Below the pieces are notes generated by a model. The model did not search any database and was not told the origin of the DNA. It saw only the letters and a program-made list of their open reading frames with translations. Below are positions 43,651 through 52,431 of a stretch of 64,000 bases of DNA, in pieces. How positions within the stretch are numbered: position 1 is the first letter of the stretch; each line of letters opens with the position of its first letter. The translations under genes and the position numbers were made by a program. Source of the DNA: SZUA-442 sp963792405 (GTDB taxonomy: Bacteria > Actinomycetota > Acidimicrobiia > Spongiisociales > UBA5794); assembly GCA_963792405.1 (NCBI GenBank), contig CAWBVU010000006.1:1-64000 (forward strand). The letters run 5' to 3'.

Positions 43651-44127
43651 ATGAGAACCGTCGCGGACGCTGCAGCCGACTTCCTGTCGGGTTCCCGCAT
43701 CGCGGTCACCGGCGTGTCGCGGAACCCCCAGGGGCATGGGAGCAACGCGGTCTACCAGCGGCTGCGCGATCGGGGCTACGAGGTCTACGCGGTCAACCCG
43801 AACGCCGAGGAGGTCGAGGGTGACCGCTGCTATCGGGACATCGGCTCGTTGCCGGTCGAGGTGGATGGTGTCGTGATCGGCACGCGACCCGAGCGAGCGC
43901 TCGAGACGATGCAGCAGTGTGCGGACGCGGGCATCGCAAGGGTGTGGATGCACCGAGCCTTCGGCGACGGGAGCGTGTCGGCGGATGCGACCGAGTACGG
44001 CAGGAGCCGCGGTATCGAGGTCATCGACGGTGGGTGCCCGCTCATGTTCGGGCCGGCATCGGACTTCGGCCACAGGTGCATGAAGCCCGTCCTGACCTGG
44101 ACCGGGGCGGTGCCCAAGAAGGTGTGA
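43651..44127 (+). CDS. CoA-binding (YccU-like) protein
   Basis: 158 residues with a single Rossmann CoA_binding domain: SRIAVTGVSRNPQGHGSNAV (nucleotide loop), EVYAVNPNAEEVEG and VDGVVIGTRPERALETMQQ, then VWMHRAFGDGSVS and IEVIDGGCPLMFG. The last motif, GGCPLMF, is highly conserved in YccU-like proteins. The family binds CoA or related nucleotide compounds; the reaction is unknown. GAGGAGGG lies seven bases before ATG 43651. It is divergent from the SGNH gene and 73 bp before the endonuclease-like gene. Confidence 0.9.
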   Translation: MRTVADAAADFLSGSRIAVTGVSRNPQGHGSNAVYQRLRDRGYEVYAVNPNAEEVEGDRCYRDIGSLPVEVDGVVIGTRPERALETMQQCADAGIARVWMHRAFGDGSVSADATEYGRSRGIEVIDGGCPLMFGPASDFGHRCMKPVLTWTGAVPKKV

Positions 44128-44200
44128 CACCTCCTGGCGGGGGCCACGACGGCCCGAACGTCGGAGCCGGGCGGATCGCGGTGCCATATGCTCCCGCTGC

Positions 44201-44986
44201 ATGAGGAGGAGATCCGCCGAGTTTGCATCGTCCCATGTCGTGGCAGCCCTCCTCGCGTTCGGTGAGGAGCTGGATGCGATCGAGGCGTCGCGCCTGACGA
44301 CCGTCCTCACCAATGACCCACCTGCCAACGAGCTGTTGGTGACCGATCCGTGGGGGTTCCTCGCCGGCGTGATCTGCGACTACCAGATGCCTGCGGACCG
44401 GGCGTGGGCGACGCCGTACCGCCTCGCCCAGCGGCTCGGGGGATGGAGCGTGGGGCTCGTGGCGTCACGTCCCGAGGACGTCCATAGGGCCTTCCTCGGC
44501 CCGCCGGCCATCCACCGCTTCCCGAACCAGACGACGAGCTTCATCGTCGACGGTGCGCGCCGTGTGATCGAGGACTACGGAGGCGATGCCGCGGCGGTGT
44601 GGAATGATGCCCCGACGGCACGTGAGCTGCAGGCGCGGCTCGTGCGATTCAAGGGCATCAGCCAGAAGAAGGCCGCCATGGCCGTGGAGATCCTCTATGC
44701 CCAACTGGGTGTGGACATCAGGGACATGGCGGGATCCGACATCGCCTACGACGTCCATGTGCGCCGCGTCATGCTGCGGACCGGGCTCGCCGATCGCGAC
44801 CACGTGGGCCACATGGTCGACGCCGCGCGGGCGGCTCATCCCGAACGCCCCGGCGCCCTCGACCTCCCCATGTGGGAGATCGGGCGGACGTGGTGCCACA
44901 AGCGCGATCCCGAGTGCGGGGCGTGCGTGATCGCTCCGGTGTGTCCCAAGCACGTCGACCGTGCCAGCTCGGTCTCCGGGGCCTGA
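44201..44986 (+). CDS. HhH-GPD base-excision repair enzyme (endonuclease III-like)
   Basis: 261 residues. The helix-hairpin-helix is LVRFKGISQKKAAMAVE, with Lys in the usual catalytic position, and the GPD loop Asp is in SDIAYDVHVRRVML. A [4Fe-4S] loop closes the protein: C-x6-C-x2-C-x5-C in WCHKRDPECGACVIAPVC. It should act as a DNA glycosylase/lyase on oxidised or mismatched bases. The N-terminus (NELLVTDPWGFLAGVICD) is typical of a subgroup annotated simply as endonuclease III-like. It is followed by a terminator-like hairpin at 44997-45024. Confidence 0.9.
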   Translation: MRRRSAEFASSHVVAALLAFGEELDAIEASRLTTVLTNDPPANELLVTDPWGFLAGVICDYQMPADRAWATPYRLAQRLGGWSVGLVASRPEDVHRAFLGPPAIHRFPNQTTSFIVDGARRVIEDYGGDAAAVWNDAPTARELQARLVRFKGISQKKAAMAVEILYAQLGVDIRDMAGSDIAYDVHVRRVMLRTGLADRDHVGHMVDAARAAHPERPGALDLPMWEIGRTWCHKRDPECGACVIAPVCPKHVDRASSVSGA

Positions 44987-44996
44987 GGCGCGGGAA

Positions 44997-45024
44997 CGGG
45001 ATCCGGTCGGGGACCCGGATCCCG
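44997..45024. terminator. Hairpin between convergent genes, likely bidirectional terminator
   Basis: CGGGATCCGG (44997-45006) and CCGGATCCCG (45015-45024) form a perfect 10-bp stem with an 8-nt loop. It lies in the 96-bp gap between the stop of the endonuclease-like gene (+) and the stop of the DoxX-like gene (-). There is no T-run, as usual for high-GC actinobacterial terminators. Confidence 0.65.
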
Positions 45025-45082
45025 CTCCCTGTGCCCCGGAGCGGAGGAGAACTCCGGTGCGTGGTCGGAGGCGCAGGAGCGA

Positions 45083-45592
45083 TCACACCGCCGTCGTCGA
45101 GAGGGTTGGCTGGTCCGGATCGGTGAGCTGCTCGATGGTGTCCGTGCGGAGGGAGAACGTCCTCCGATTGCGCACCGTGGCGCCCACCACCATGCCGGCG
45201 GACAGCAGGACGAGGTTCTTCACGACGAACTCCCCCTCCACGGTCAGGAGCAGCGGGTTCCCGTCCTGGAATGACACCTCGGGGAGCAGCACGAGGACGA
45301 GGAACGTCCCGACCATCTGAAGGGCGAACAGGCCGAGCACTGCCCGCAGCGCGATCCTGAACACGAGGCCGATCCCGACGACGATCTCGAACACGCCCAG
45401 GACGGGCACCACCCAACCCGGGTCGAACCAGTAGACGGTGCTCGCGACGAGATCGGCGACCGGGGTGACGTCGAAGACCTTCAGGGCCCCGAACCAGATG
45501 AACACGATGCCGAGGGAGACGCGAAGGGCGGGGATGCTCCAGCGGCGGAGGAAGTTGCTGATGGAACGGTCGATGCGGTCGATGGTGTCCAT
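45083..45592 (-). CDS. DoxX-family membrane protein
   Basis: 169 residues from ATG 45592. LRVSLGIVFIWFGALKVFDV is the conserved first helix of DoxX proteins; three more helices follow (WVVPVLGVFEIVVGIGLVF, VLGLFALQMVGTFLVLVL, FVVKNLVLLSAGMVVGATV). The Glu in VFEIVVG and Lys in FVVKNLVLL are typical of the group annotated as DoxX/YkgB-like. Function is not settled, perhaps redox or quinone-linked. It lies 77 bp downstream of the peptide transporter operon on the same strand. Confidence 0.85.
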   Translation of the reverse strand: MDTIDRIDRSISNFLRRWSIPALRVSLGIVFIWFGALKVFDVTPVADLVASTVYWFDPGWVVPVLGVFEIVVGIGLVFRIALRAVLGLFALQMVGTFLVLVLLPEVSFQDGNPLLLTVEGEFVVKNLVLLSAGMVVGATVRNRRTFSLRTDTIEQLTDPDQPTLSTTAV

Positions 45593-45669
45593 GTCCGTGA
45601 TCACTCCAGAGGTCCGAGGTGTTCCCCTGGTATTCGGTGCGACGGCGGCTTTCGGACGCTCGGATACGC

Positions 45670-46665
45670 CTACGCGTTCGAGAGGGTGCCGGTGCGGACG
45701 TGGCAGGCTGCGAGATGGGTGGGATCGTCGCGCCCGGGTTCGAGCGACGGCACCTCGGTGTCGCACACACCCGCCACGGCGAGCGGGCAACGGGGATGGA
45801 AGTAGCACCCCGACGGCGGATCGATGGGGGAGGGCACCTCGCCCTGGAGGATCTGCCGGTTCCGCGGTCGATCGGGATCGGGCATCGGGATCGCGGAGAG
45901 CAGCGCCTCGGTATACGGATGCAGGGGGTCGCGGTACAGCGCTTCACGGTCGCTGATCTCCGCGACCCTGCCGAGGTACATGACGGCGACCCGGTCGCTC
46001 ATGTGCTCGACGACGGCGAGGTTGTGCGCGACGAACAGCAGCGTGAGGCTCAGCTCGGATTGGAGCTCCTTGAGGAGGTTCAGCACCTGTGCCTGGACCG
46101 ACACGTCGAGTGCCGACACCGGCTCGTCTGCGACCACGAAGTCGGGCTTGAGCACGAGGGCGCGCGCCAGGCCGATCCTCTGGCGCTGTCCACCGGAGAA
46201 CTCGTGCGGATAGCGCTGGGCGGCTTCCTTCGGAAGACCCACGAGTTCGAGCATCTCCTCGACCCTTGCGCGACGCTCGTCCTTGTTCGTCATGCCGTGG
46301 AGGCGGAGCCCCTCCGCGATGGAGTTGCCGACCTGGGTGCGAGGGTCGAGCGAGGAGTAGGGGTCCTGGAACACGATCTGGGCCCTGCTGCGGAACTGCT
46401 TGAGCTTCGATCCGGACACGTCGGTCATGTCCTGCCCGTCGAAGATGACCTTCCCGCCGGTGGGTTCCAGCAGGCGCACGAGTGCACGGCCGAGGGTGGA
46501 CTTCCCGCACCCGGACTCCCCGACGAGACCCACGGTCTCGCCACGATTGATCGTGAGGTTCACGCCTGCGACGGCTCGCACCGTGCCGACCTGACGTTGG
46601 AAGATGCCGCCGCGGACGGGGAAGTCGACCTCGAGGTCCTCGGCGATGACGAGCGGCTCAGCCAT
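45670..46665 (-). CDS. dppF: Oligopeptide/dipeptide ABC transporter ATP-binding protein (OppF/DppF-like)
   Basis: 331 residues. Walker A GLVGESGCGKSTLGRAL, Q-loop IVFQDPYSSLDPR, signature FSGGQRQRIGLARAL, Walker B FVVADEPVSALD and switch His FVAHNLAVV. The C-terminal Cys-containing oligo_HPY region (HPYTEALLSAIPMPD, GCYFHPRCPLA) is typical of the peptide/nickel subfamily. Together with DppD it energises peptide uptake. Its ATG 46665 lies inside the end of DppD (8-bp overlap). Last gene of a five-gene operon. Confidence 0.93.
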   Translation of the reverse strand: MAEPLVIAEDLEVDFPVRGGIFQRQVGTVRAVAGVNLTINRGETVGLVGESGCGKSTLGRALVRLLEPTGGKVIFDGQDMTDVSGSKLKQFRSRAQIVFQDPYSSLDPRTQVGNSIAEGLRLHGMTNKDERRARVEEMLELVGLPKEAAQRYPHEFSGGQRQRIGLARALVLKPDFVVADEPVSALDVSVQAQVLNLLKELQSELSLTLLFVAHNLAVVEHMSDRVAVMYLGRVAEISDREALYRDPLHPYTEALLSAIPMPDPDRPRNRQILQGEVPSPIDPPSGCYFHPRCPLAVAGVCDTEVPSLEPGRDDPTHLAACHVRTGTLSNA

Positions 46666-47740
46666 GGTCGTCTCCCGCGCCCGATGGCGGCGCCGCGTCG
46701 TCGCCGTGGTCGATCCTGAGCCAGCATCGCACCTTGTGCCCCTGCTCCACCTCGACGAGGTCGGGCTTGCGCTCGGTGCAGATCGACAGGTCGTTCTCGA
46801 CACGTGCCACACAGCGGGAGGCAAAGCGGCACCCCACGGGAAGGTCGATCAGGCTCGGCACGACGCCAGGGATCGTGGCGAGTTCCTCGGTGAGGCTGCC
46901 GAGGACGGGGATCGACGCGATCAGCCCCTCGGTGTAGGGGTGGAGGGGGTTCCTGAAGATGGTCCTGACGTCGGTCTCCTCGACGATCTCGCCTGCGTAC
47001 ATGACGGCGACTCGGTCTGCCATCTCGGCGACAACGCCGAGGTCGTGCGTGATGAGGAGCACAGCCGTCTTCGAGGACTCCTGGAGGTCACGGATCAGGT
47101 CGAGGATCTGGGCCTGGATGGTCACGTCGAGCGCGGTCGTCGGCTCGTCAGCGATGAGCAGCTCGGGCTCACATGCGAGGGCCATGGCGATCATCACGCG
47201 CTGGGCCATGCCTCCAGAGAGCTCGTGCGGGTAGGCCCTGGCGCGGGACGCCGGATCCGGGATGCCGACCTTCGACAGCATCTCGATCGTCTTCTCCTCC
47301 TCGACGTCCTTGGACCAGTCGCGGTGGAGCTTGAAGACCTCCTTGATCTGCACCCCTGCTCGCTGGACGGGGTTCAGCGAGGACTGGGGTTGCTGGAAGA
47401 TCATCGACATCGTCGCCCCCCGCAGCGATTGCAGTTCCTCGTCGGACATGTCGAGGACGTTCTTCCCGTCGAGGAGGATCTCGCCACCGACGACCTTTCC
47501 GGGCTTGGCGACCAGCTGCATGATCGAGAGGGACATCACGGACTTCCCGCATCCCGACTCGCCGACGATGCCGAGCACCTCGCCCCGGTTGAGCGTGATG
47601 CTCACGGCATCGACAGCCTTCACCACACCGTCCCTGGTGTCGAAGTGCGTTTGGAGGTCCGTCACCTCGAGCAGTCGCTGCCCGAACTGGCGGGCAGTGT
47701 CCGGTGGGACGATCGTCACGTTCGCGTCCAGGTCCGTCAT
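46658..47740 (-). CDS. dppD: Oligopeptide/dipeptide ABC transporter ATP-binding protein (OppD/DppD-like)
   Basis: 360 residues. Walker A GIVGESGCGKSVMSLS, Q-loop MIFQQPQSSLNPV, signature LSGGMAQRVMIAMAL, Walker B LLIADEPTTALD, switch His LLITHDLGVVA and the oligo_HPY tail HPYTEGLIASIPVLG. It pairs with DppF as the heterodimeric ATPase. ATG 47740 overlaps the stop of DppC by four bases (ATGA), which indicates translational coupling. The C-terminus is extended with a Cys-rich CRFASRCVARVEN segment. Confidence 0.93.
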   Translation of the reverse strand: MTDLDANVTIVPPDTARQFGQRLLEVTDLQTHFDTRDGVVKAVDAVSITLNRGEVLGIVGESGCGKSVMSLSIMQLVAKPGKVVGGEILLDGKNVLDMSDEELQSLRGATMSMIFQQPQSSLNPVQRAGVQIKEVFKLHRDWSKDVEEEKTIEMLSKVGIPDPASRARAYPHELSGGMAQRVMIAMALACEPELLIADEPTTALDVTIQAQILDLIRDLQESSKTAVLLITHDLGVVAEMADRVAVMYAGEIVEETDVRTIFRNPLHPYTEGLIASIPVLGSLTEELATIPGVVPSLIDLPVGCRFASRCVARVENDLSICTERKPDLVEVEQGHKVRCWLRIDHGDDAAPPSGAGDDHG

Positions 47741-48690
47741 TTGTTGAGCGAGGGGTCGAGGGCGTCGCGGAGGCCGTCACCCATGAGGTTGAAGCCCAAC
47801 ACGGTGATCATGATCGCCAGGCCGGGGAAGAAGACGAGGTGGGGCGACGTGAAGACGTTGTTGCGCTCGGAGGCGAGCATGCTGCCCCACTCCGCAGTGG
47901 GTGGCTGGGCGCCGAGGCCGAGGAACGACAAGCCAGCGGCCTCGAGGATCGCCGTGGCGACACCCAGGGTGGCGAGCACCACGAGGGGGGTGAGGGCGTT
48001 CGGCACCACTCGTCGGGTGAGGATCGACAGGGGTGACGCGCCGAGGGCCTTCGAAGCCGTCACGTAATCGGACTCCCTGATCGACAGCACCTGGGATCGC
48101 ATGACCCTCGCGTAGGCGGGGATCGACACGATCGCGATCGCGATCAATGCGTTCTGGAGTCCCGGTCCCAGGACGGCGACGATCGCGATCGCAAGCAAGA
48201 GGGATGGGAACCCGAGGATGACGTCCATGATGCGCATCGTGACGTTGTCGAACCACCCGCCCGCGTAGCCGGCGAGCGCCCCGAGCACGCTGCCGACGAG
48301 CAGGGCGATGGTGACGGTGAAGAAACCCAGCGTGAGGCTGACCCTGGAGCCGTAGATCACACGGGAGAACTCGTCCCGTACGTTGCCATCGGTCCCCATG
48401 ATGTGCTGCGGCTTCTCGGGATCGCACCCGAACAGGTGCACGCACGGTTTGTCGCGGGGACCCACCCCCTCCTGCTTGCCGATGAGGACCTCGTTCGGCG
48501 GATACGGCGCGAGGATCGGCGCGAACAGCGCGATCAGGATGAGCGCGGTCACGATGCCGAGCCCGATCATGCCCGACTTGCGTTCCCGGAACCGGCGGAG
48601 GGTGAGCTTCCACTGACCCGACGGTGCGCCTGTGAGCTGCTGGGCGTCAGCACTCGATTCGAGGAGCTCGATGGTCTTCTTGCTGACCAT
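47737..48690 (-). CDS. dppC: Peptide ABC transporter permease (OppC/DppC-like)
   Basis: 317 residues. An OppC_N helix (SGMIGLGIVTALILIALFA) is followed by the BPD_transp_1 domain with five helices and the EAA loop SVPAYARVMRSQVLSIRESD-like region (here IVSIPAYARVMRSQ and ASKALGASPLSILTRRVVP). It forms the channel with DppB and contacts the ATPases through the GASP loop. The start ATG is directly adjacent to the DppB stop. Predicted in the cytoplasmic membrane. Confidence 0.92.
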   Translation of the reverse strand: MVSKKTIELLESSADAQQLTGAPSGQWKLTLRRFRERKSGMIGLGIVTALILIALFAPILAPYPPNEVLIGKQEGVGPRDKPCVHLFGCDPEKPQHIMGTDGNVRDEFSRVIYGSRVSLTLGFFTVTIALLVGSVLGALAGYAGGWFDNVTMRIMDVILGFPSLLLAIAIVAVLGPGLQNALIAIAIVSIPAYARVMRSQVLSIRESDYVTASKALGASPLSILTRRVVPNALTPLVVLATLGVATAILEAAGLSFLGLGAQPPTAEWGSMLASERNNVFTSPHLVFFPGLAIMITVLGFNLMGDGLRDALDPSLNK

Positions 48691-49770
48691 TTACTTCACC
48701 CGGATCCGGGGGTCGAGGTAGCCGTACGACAGGTCCACGAGCAGGTTCACGATGACGTAGATGGCGGCGATGATCACGGTGAAGCCCTGCACCACGGCGT
48801 AGTCGCGTCCGGTGATGGCGTCGTACAGGGCCGTCCCCACGCCGGCGAGGCGGAACACGGTCTCGGTGAGCACTGCGCCGCCGAGGAGGAGGCCGAGCTG
48901 CAGGCCGATGATCGTGATCACGGGCAGCATCGCGTTGCGCAGGGCGTGGTGGGTCACGACGCGGGACTCGGAGTCCCCCTTGGCCCTCGCCGTGCGGATG
49001 TAGTCCTTGTTCATCACCTCGAGCAGCGAGCTCCTGGTGATGCGGGCGATGATGGCGAGGGGAATGGTCGCAAGGGCGATCGCGGGCAGGATCATGTGGC
49101 GCACCGCGTCCCACCACACGGACCACTGCGCCGTGATGAAGGTGTTGAAGATGATGTGGTTGGCGATGTACTCGTTGAGCGAGGCCCAGAAGGTGCCGTC
49201 CTGCAGGTTCCAGCCCCAGACCTCGTAGTAGGGAACGGGGAACACGCCTGCGGTGAGCCGCCCTGACGGTGGGAGCGAGAAGGGCGTGTCCTTCAGGACG
49301 ATGGCGAACAGGTAGGCGAGCATGAGGCCGAGCCAGAACACCGGCATGGACACGCCGATGTTGGCGAGGGCCATCGTCCCTGCGTCGACCGCGGTGTTGT
49401 GCTTCCGTGCGGCCAGGATGCCGAGGGGCACGCCGACGACGACGGCGATGAAGAGGGCGGACATGGCGAGCTCGGTCGTGGTGGGGAGGCGCTGGACGAG
49501 GAGTTCGGTGACCGGTTCCGAGGTCTTGACCGATTCGCCGAGGTTGAACGTCACGACGTTCTTCATGTAGATGCCGAGTTGGACGATGACGGGGTCGTTG
49601 AGCCCATTGGCCTCGTTGAACCGTTCACACGCCTCGGGCGTCGCCCGCTCACCGAGCAGCGCGGTACACGGATCGCCGGGTATCGCACGGATCAGCAGGA
49701 ACACCACGACCACGATCCCGATCAGGACGGGGATCGCATAGAGGGTCCTGCGTGTGATGAAGGAGAGCAT
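48691..49770 (-). CDS. dppB: Peptide ABC transporter permease (OppB/DppB-like)
   Basis: 359 residues with the DppB start MLSFITRRTLYAIPVLIGI and VVVFLLIRAIPGDPC, then the six-helix permease domain; the EAA loop appears as MNKDYIRTARAKGDSESRVV, close to the family consensus. It is the first permease after the binding protein, from which it is separated by a 72-bp gap containing a 12-bp hairpin (49791-49819). Forms the pore with DppC. Confidence 0.92.
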   Translation of the reverse strand: MLSFITRRTLYAIPVLIGIVVVVFLLIRAIPGDPCTALLGERATPEACERFNEANGLNDPVIVQLGIYMKNVVTFNLGESVKTSEPVTELLVQRLPTTTELAMSALFIAVVVGVPLGILAARKHNTAVDAGTMALANIGVSMPVFWLGLMLAYLFAIVLKDTPFSLPPSGRLTAGVFPVPYYEVWGWNLQDGTFWASLNEYIANHIIFNTFITAQWSVWWDAVRHMILPAIALATIPLAIIARITRSSLLEVMNKDYIRTARAKGDSESRVVTHHALRNAMLPVITIIGLQLGLLLGGAVLTETVFRLAGVGTALYDAITGRDYAVVQGFTVIIAAIYVIVNLLVDLSYGYLDPRIRVK

Positions 49771-49790
49771 GCTCGGGTCGATCGTAGACA

Positions 49791-49819
49791 GTGGGGGAGG
49801 CGCTGTGCGCCTCCCCCAC
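49791..49819 (-). terminator. Strong hairpin between binding protein and permease genes
   Basis: GTGGGGGAGGCG (49791-49802) and CGCCTCCCCCAC (49808-49819) form a perfect 12-bp, GC-rich stem with a 5-nt loop. It lies 24 bp after the binding-protein stop and 20 bp before the DppB start. It likely stabilises or partly ends the upstream transcript so that binding protein exceeds transporter. Confidence 0.7.
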
Positions 49820-49842
49820 AGGTGTCATCCGGTCAGATCGGC

Positions 49843-51558
49843 TCAGCCATCGGAGGCGGGAGCGTTGATCAGGCCGTTCCACAGGTAGTCGTAGTACTCG
49901 AACACGCCGCTGTTGCCCACGTGGAGCGGGCTGGCGGCATCGAGCCCAGCGGTGAACGAGACGACCACGTCGTTCGCATCGAACGTCGAGCCGTCGTGGA
50001 ACGTCACACCCTGGCGGAGCGAGCAGGTCCACAACGACAGGTCGTCGTTCGGCACACATTCCGTCGCGAGCTGAGGCTGGACGTTGCCCTGCTGATCGTA
50101 CGAGTACAGGGCCTCGACGACCTGGGCACACGCACGCAGCGACTCACCATCGGTCTCGTCTGCGCAGTACAGCGAGATCGGCTCAGCGCCCTGGACGAAG
50201 ACGAGCGTGTCGCCCCCGTTGTCCCAGAAGTTGAACATCACCGAGCCCCATGGCGGCGCGTACGCGCCCTGGACCGCTGCCGTGGCCACGAACGCGCTTC
50301 CACCATGGGCGACGGGCACCATCGGGACGAGCTCCTTGATGGCGTTGTTCGCCTCCGCATACAGCGGGGCGGCCTCCGCCGCGCTCGCCGTCTGCGACGC
50401 CGTCTTCAGCGGCTCGTAGATCTCCGGGAGTGCATCGCCGAACTGGAGGTTCGTCTCCGCGAAGTGGAAGTCCAGGAAGTTCGTGACGTGCGGGTAGTCA
50501 CCCGTCCATCCGAGCAGGTGGATGCCGTCGAGCTCACCGGCCGACGAGGCCTGGATGAACTCGCCCGACTCCATCACCTGGACCGTCGCGTCGATGTTCA
50601 GGTTCTCCTTGAGCTGCGCCTGGATGTCGGCAGCCACGTTCCCCGGTGTGGGGAGGTAGCCGCGTGTGACGTCCCGGTAGTAGATCGTCGTCGAGAACCC
50701 GTCGGCGAGCCCGGCCTCGGCCAGGAGCGCCTTTGCGGCCTCCGGATCGAAGTCGTACCAGCTGTCACCCTCACAGCCGTTCTCGACCGAGCACGGCGTG
50801 AAGTGCGACGCGGTCTCCGACCCCGGTGGGTAGAAGGTGTCCACGATGCGCTGCCGGTCGATGCCGAGGGCCACTGCCTGGCGCACCCGCACGTCGTCCC
50901 ATGGCGTGAACGTGTTCGTGAAGCCCATGTAGAAGACGTTCGGCTCAGGCTTGTCCAACAGGGCGAGGTTGGCGTCGCCCTCGATCGTGGCGTAGTCCTC
51001 AGGGGCAGGGAACGTCATGCCGTCGCCGTTGCCGCTCTGGAGCTCGAGGAGGCGGCCTGCGCTCTCCGTCGCCCACTTGAGGACGGCGGTTTGCTGCGCC
51101 GGCAGCTGGCCGTAGTACGAGTCGTTGCGCTCGTAGACGACCGAGTCGCCCCTGATCCATTCCTTGAGCATGTACGGGCCCGTGCCGATCGGCTCGCCGA
51201 GCGGGGCGCCGCCGGTCGCCTCGAGGTGCTCCTCGGGCTGGATGCCGAACACGCCGAATGCGATCTGTGCGAGGAACGCAGGGTGCGGTCCACACAGGTC
51301 GAACTCGACGGTGAACTCGTCGATGGCGGTGATCTTCTCGACACGCCCTCCGTAGTCGCAGCCGCCTGCGTCGAGGACCTTGCCCTCGAAGCTGACGTCA
51401 GGAGCACGGGTCGTCGTCGTGGTCGATTCCTCTGGTGCTGCCGTCGTCGTTGTGGTCTCCGTCGTCTCGTCCGTGGTGGAATCGTCGTCCCCTCCACAGG
51501 CCGCGACGACCAACGCAAAGGCGAGCAACAACGCAAACCACGTTGTCGTGCGCTTCAT
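49843..51558 (-). CDS. Peptide-type ABC substrate-binding lipoprotein with rearranged domain order
   Basis: 571 residues. Lipoprotein signal with lipobox VAAC (C21), then an acidic/Thr-rich linker. The mature part starts with motifs that normally occur in the middle of SBP_bac_5 proteins (FTVEFDLCGPHPAFLA, PIGTGPYMLKEW, RNDSYYG), goes on through the usual C-terminal lobe, and ends with the motifs that normally come first (VQPQLATE, LRQGVTFHDGSTFDANDVV). This is a circular permutation of the family order. It should capture a peptide or similar ligand for DppBCDF. GGGAGGA lies eight bases before ATG 51558. First gene of the operon. Confidence 0.88.
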   Translation of the reverse strand: MKRTTTWFALLLAFALVVAACGGDDDSTTDETTETTTTTAAPEESTTTTTRAPDVSFEGKVLDAGGCDYGGRVEKITAIDEFTVEFDLCGPHPAFLAQIAFGVFGIQPEEHLEATGGAPLGEPIGTGPYMLKEWIRGDSVVYERNDSYYGQLPAQQTAVLKWATESAGRLLELQSGNGDGMTFPAPEDYATIEGDANLALLDKPEPNVFYMGFTNTFTPWDDVRVRQAVALGIDRQRIVDTFYPPGSETASHFTPCSVENGCEGDSWYDFDPEAAKALLAEAGLADGFSTTIYYRDVTRGYLPTPGNVAADIQAQLKENLNIDATVQVMESGEFIQASSAGELDGIHLLGWTGDYPHVTNFLDFHFAETNLQFGDALPEIYEPLKTASQTASAAEAAPLYAEANNAIKELVPMVPVAHGGSAFVATAAVQGAYAPPWGSVMFNFWDNGGDTLVFVQGAEPISLYCADETDGESLRACAQVVEALYSYDQQGNVQPQLATECVPNDDLSLWTCSLRQGVTFHDGSTFDANDVVVSFTAGLDAASPLHVGNSGVFEYYDYLWNGLINAPASDG

Positions 51559-51585
51559 TGGATAGTCCTCCCGTTTGGTCGTTCC

Positions 51586-51604
51586 CCGGTTCCATCGGAA
51601 CCGG
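51586..51604 (-). promoter_or_regulatory. Hairpin in the 5' leader of the transporter operon
   Basis: CCGGTTCC (51586-51593) and GGAACCGG (51597-51604) form a perfect 8-bp stem with a 3-nt loop, 28-46 bp upstream of the binding-protein ATG. It may act as an operator dyad or leader RNA hairpin. The remaining 200-bp divergent gap shows AT-richer sequence near 51645-51680, probably promoter DNA. Confidence 0.5.
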
Positions 51605-51758
51605 AGGTGATTCCACGCTAGCCCGCTTCGATTCCGCGTGCGCTGCTTTCTTAGCACATCCCTTAACGCCATCATGAGGTTTTCCGATGCCCAAGGGATC
51701 CCCGTCCCCGGGAGCGAGGTCCGCGAGGACCAGGGCGGGGGTGATCTAGGCTGGCGGG

Positions 51759-52391
51759 ATGGACGAGCGGACACGGATCGCCGCGATGCAGTTGTCGAGG
51801 ATGCGGGGGATGACCGCCCTGTATCACAAGCGGTTCTTCTTCGACGTGAACGTCACCACAGTCCTCGTGATCGCGCTCTTCGTGGTGGGCTGGTGGGGGG
51901 TCGAACCGGCCTTCCTCCTCGTTCCCGTGGTGGCGCTCATGGGAGCGGTCGCCACGGCGTTCGACTCGTCGTACCTGATCTTCGCCAGGTGGTATGCCTC
52001 CTACCTCGAGCGCTATCTCAACGACCGTCTCGGCGAGCACATCCACGTCGGCGCCGAGCTCGAGGCTGCCTACCTGTTCGAGCTCGGGGCTCCGAAGGTG
52101 GTCACGATCCCCTTGGACGGCCGTTTCACGTGGTTCTCGTTCATGACGATCTTCTACACGGTGATCGGTGCCCTCGCCTACGTGTTCGGGATCCTCCTGG
52201 GGTGGGACGTGCTCCTCGACGCCGCCGCGGGCCTGTTCATCCTCTACCTGGTCGGGCTGGTCGGCCTCACCTTCGCCGCCCTGGCGACGGGCATCTGGTG
52301 GTTCGTCGGTGGGGAGGGCGAGCGCAGGCTCGAACAGGTCCTCGAGGCGCAGTTCCCCGGCGGCGCACGGTCATCCGATCAGGACCAGTAG
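51759..52391 (+). CDS. Hypothetical membrane protein
   Basis: 210 residues, not recognised. Two hydrophobic segments near the N-terminus (VTTVLVIALFVVGWWGV, FLLVPVVALMGAVATAF) and three more after residue 120 (FSFMTIFYTVIGALAYVFGIL, LLDAAAGLFILYLVGLVG, FAALATGIWWFV) surround a short cytosolic helical part. No signal peptide and no known motif. It is followed after 40 bp by another small membrane protein on the same strand and is divergent from the peptide transporter operon. Confidence 0.78.
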   Translation: MDERTRIAAMQLSRMRGMTALYHKRFFFDVNVTTVLVIALFVVGWWGVEPAFLLVPVVALMGAVATAFDSSYLIFARWYASYLERYLNDRLGEHIHVGAELEAAYLFELGAPKVVTIPLDGRFTWFSFMTIFYTVIGALAYVFGILLGWDVLLDAAAGLFILYLVGLVGLTFAALATGIWWFVGGEGERRLEQVLEAQFPGGARSSDQDQ

Positions 52392-52431
52392 ATCGAGGCA
52401 CGAGGTTCGGACCACGACAGGAGGAAGCGCC

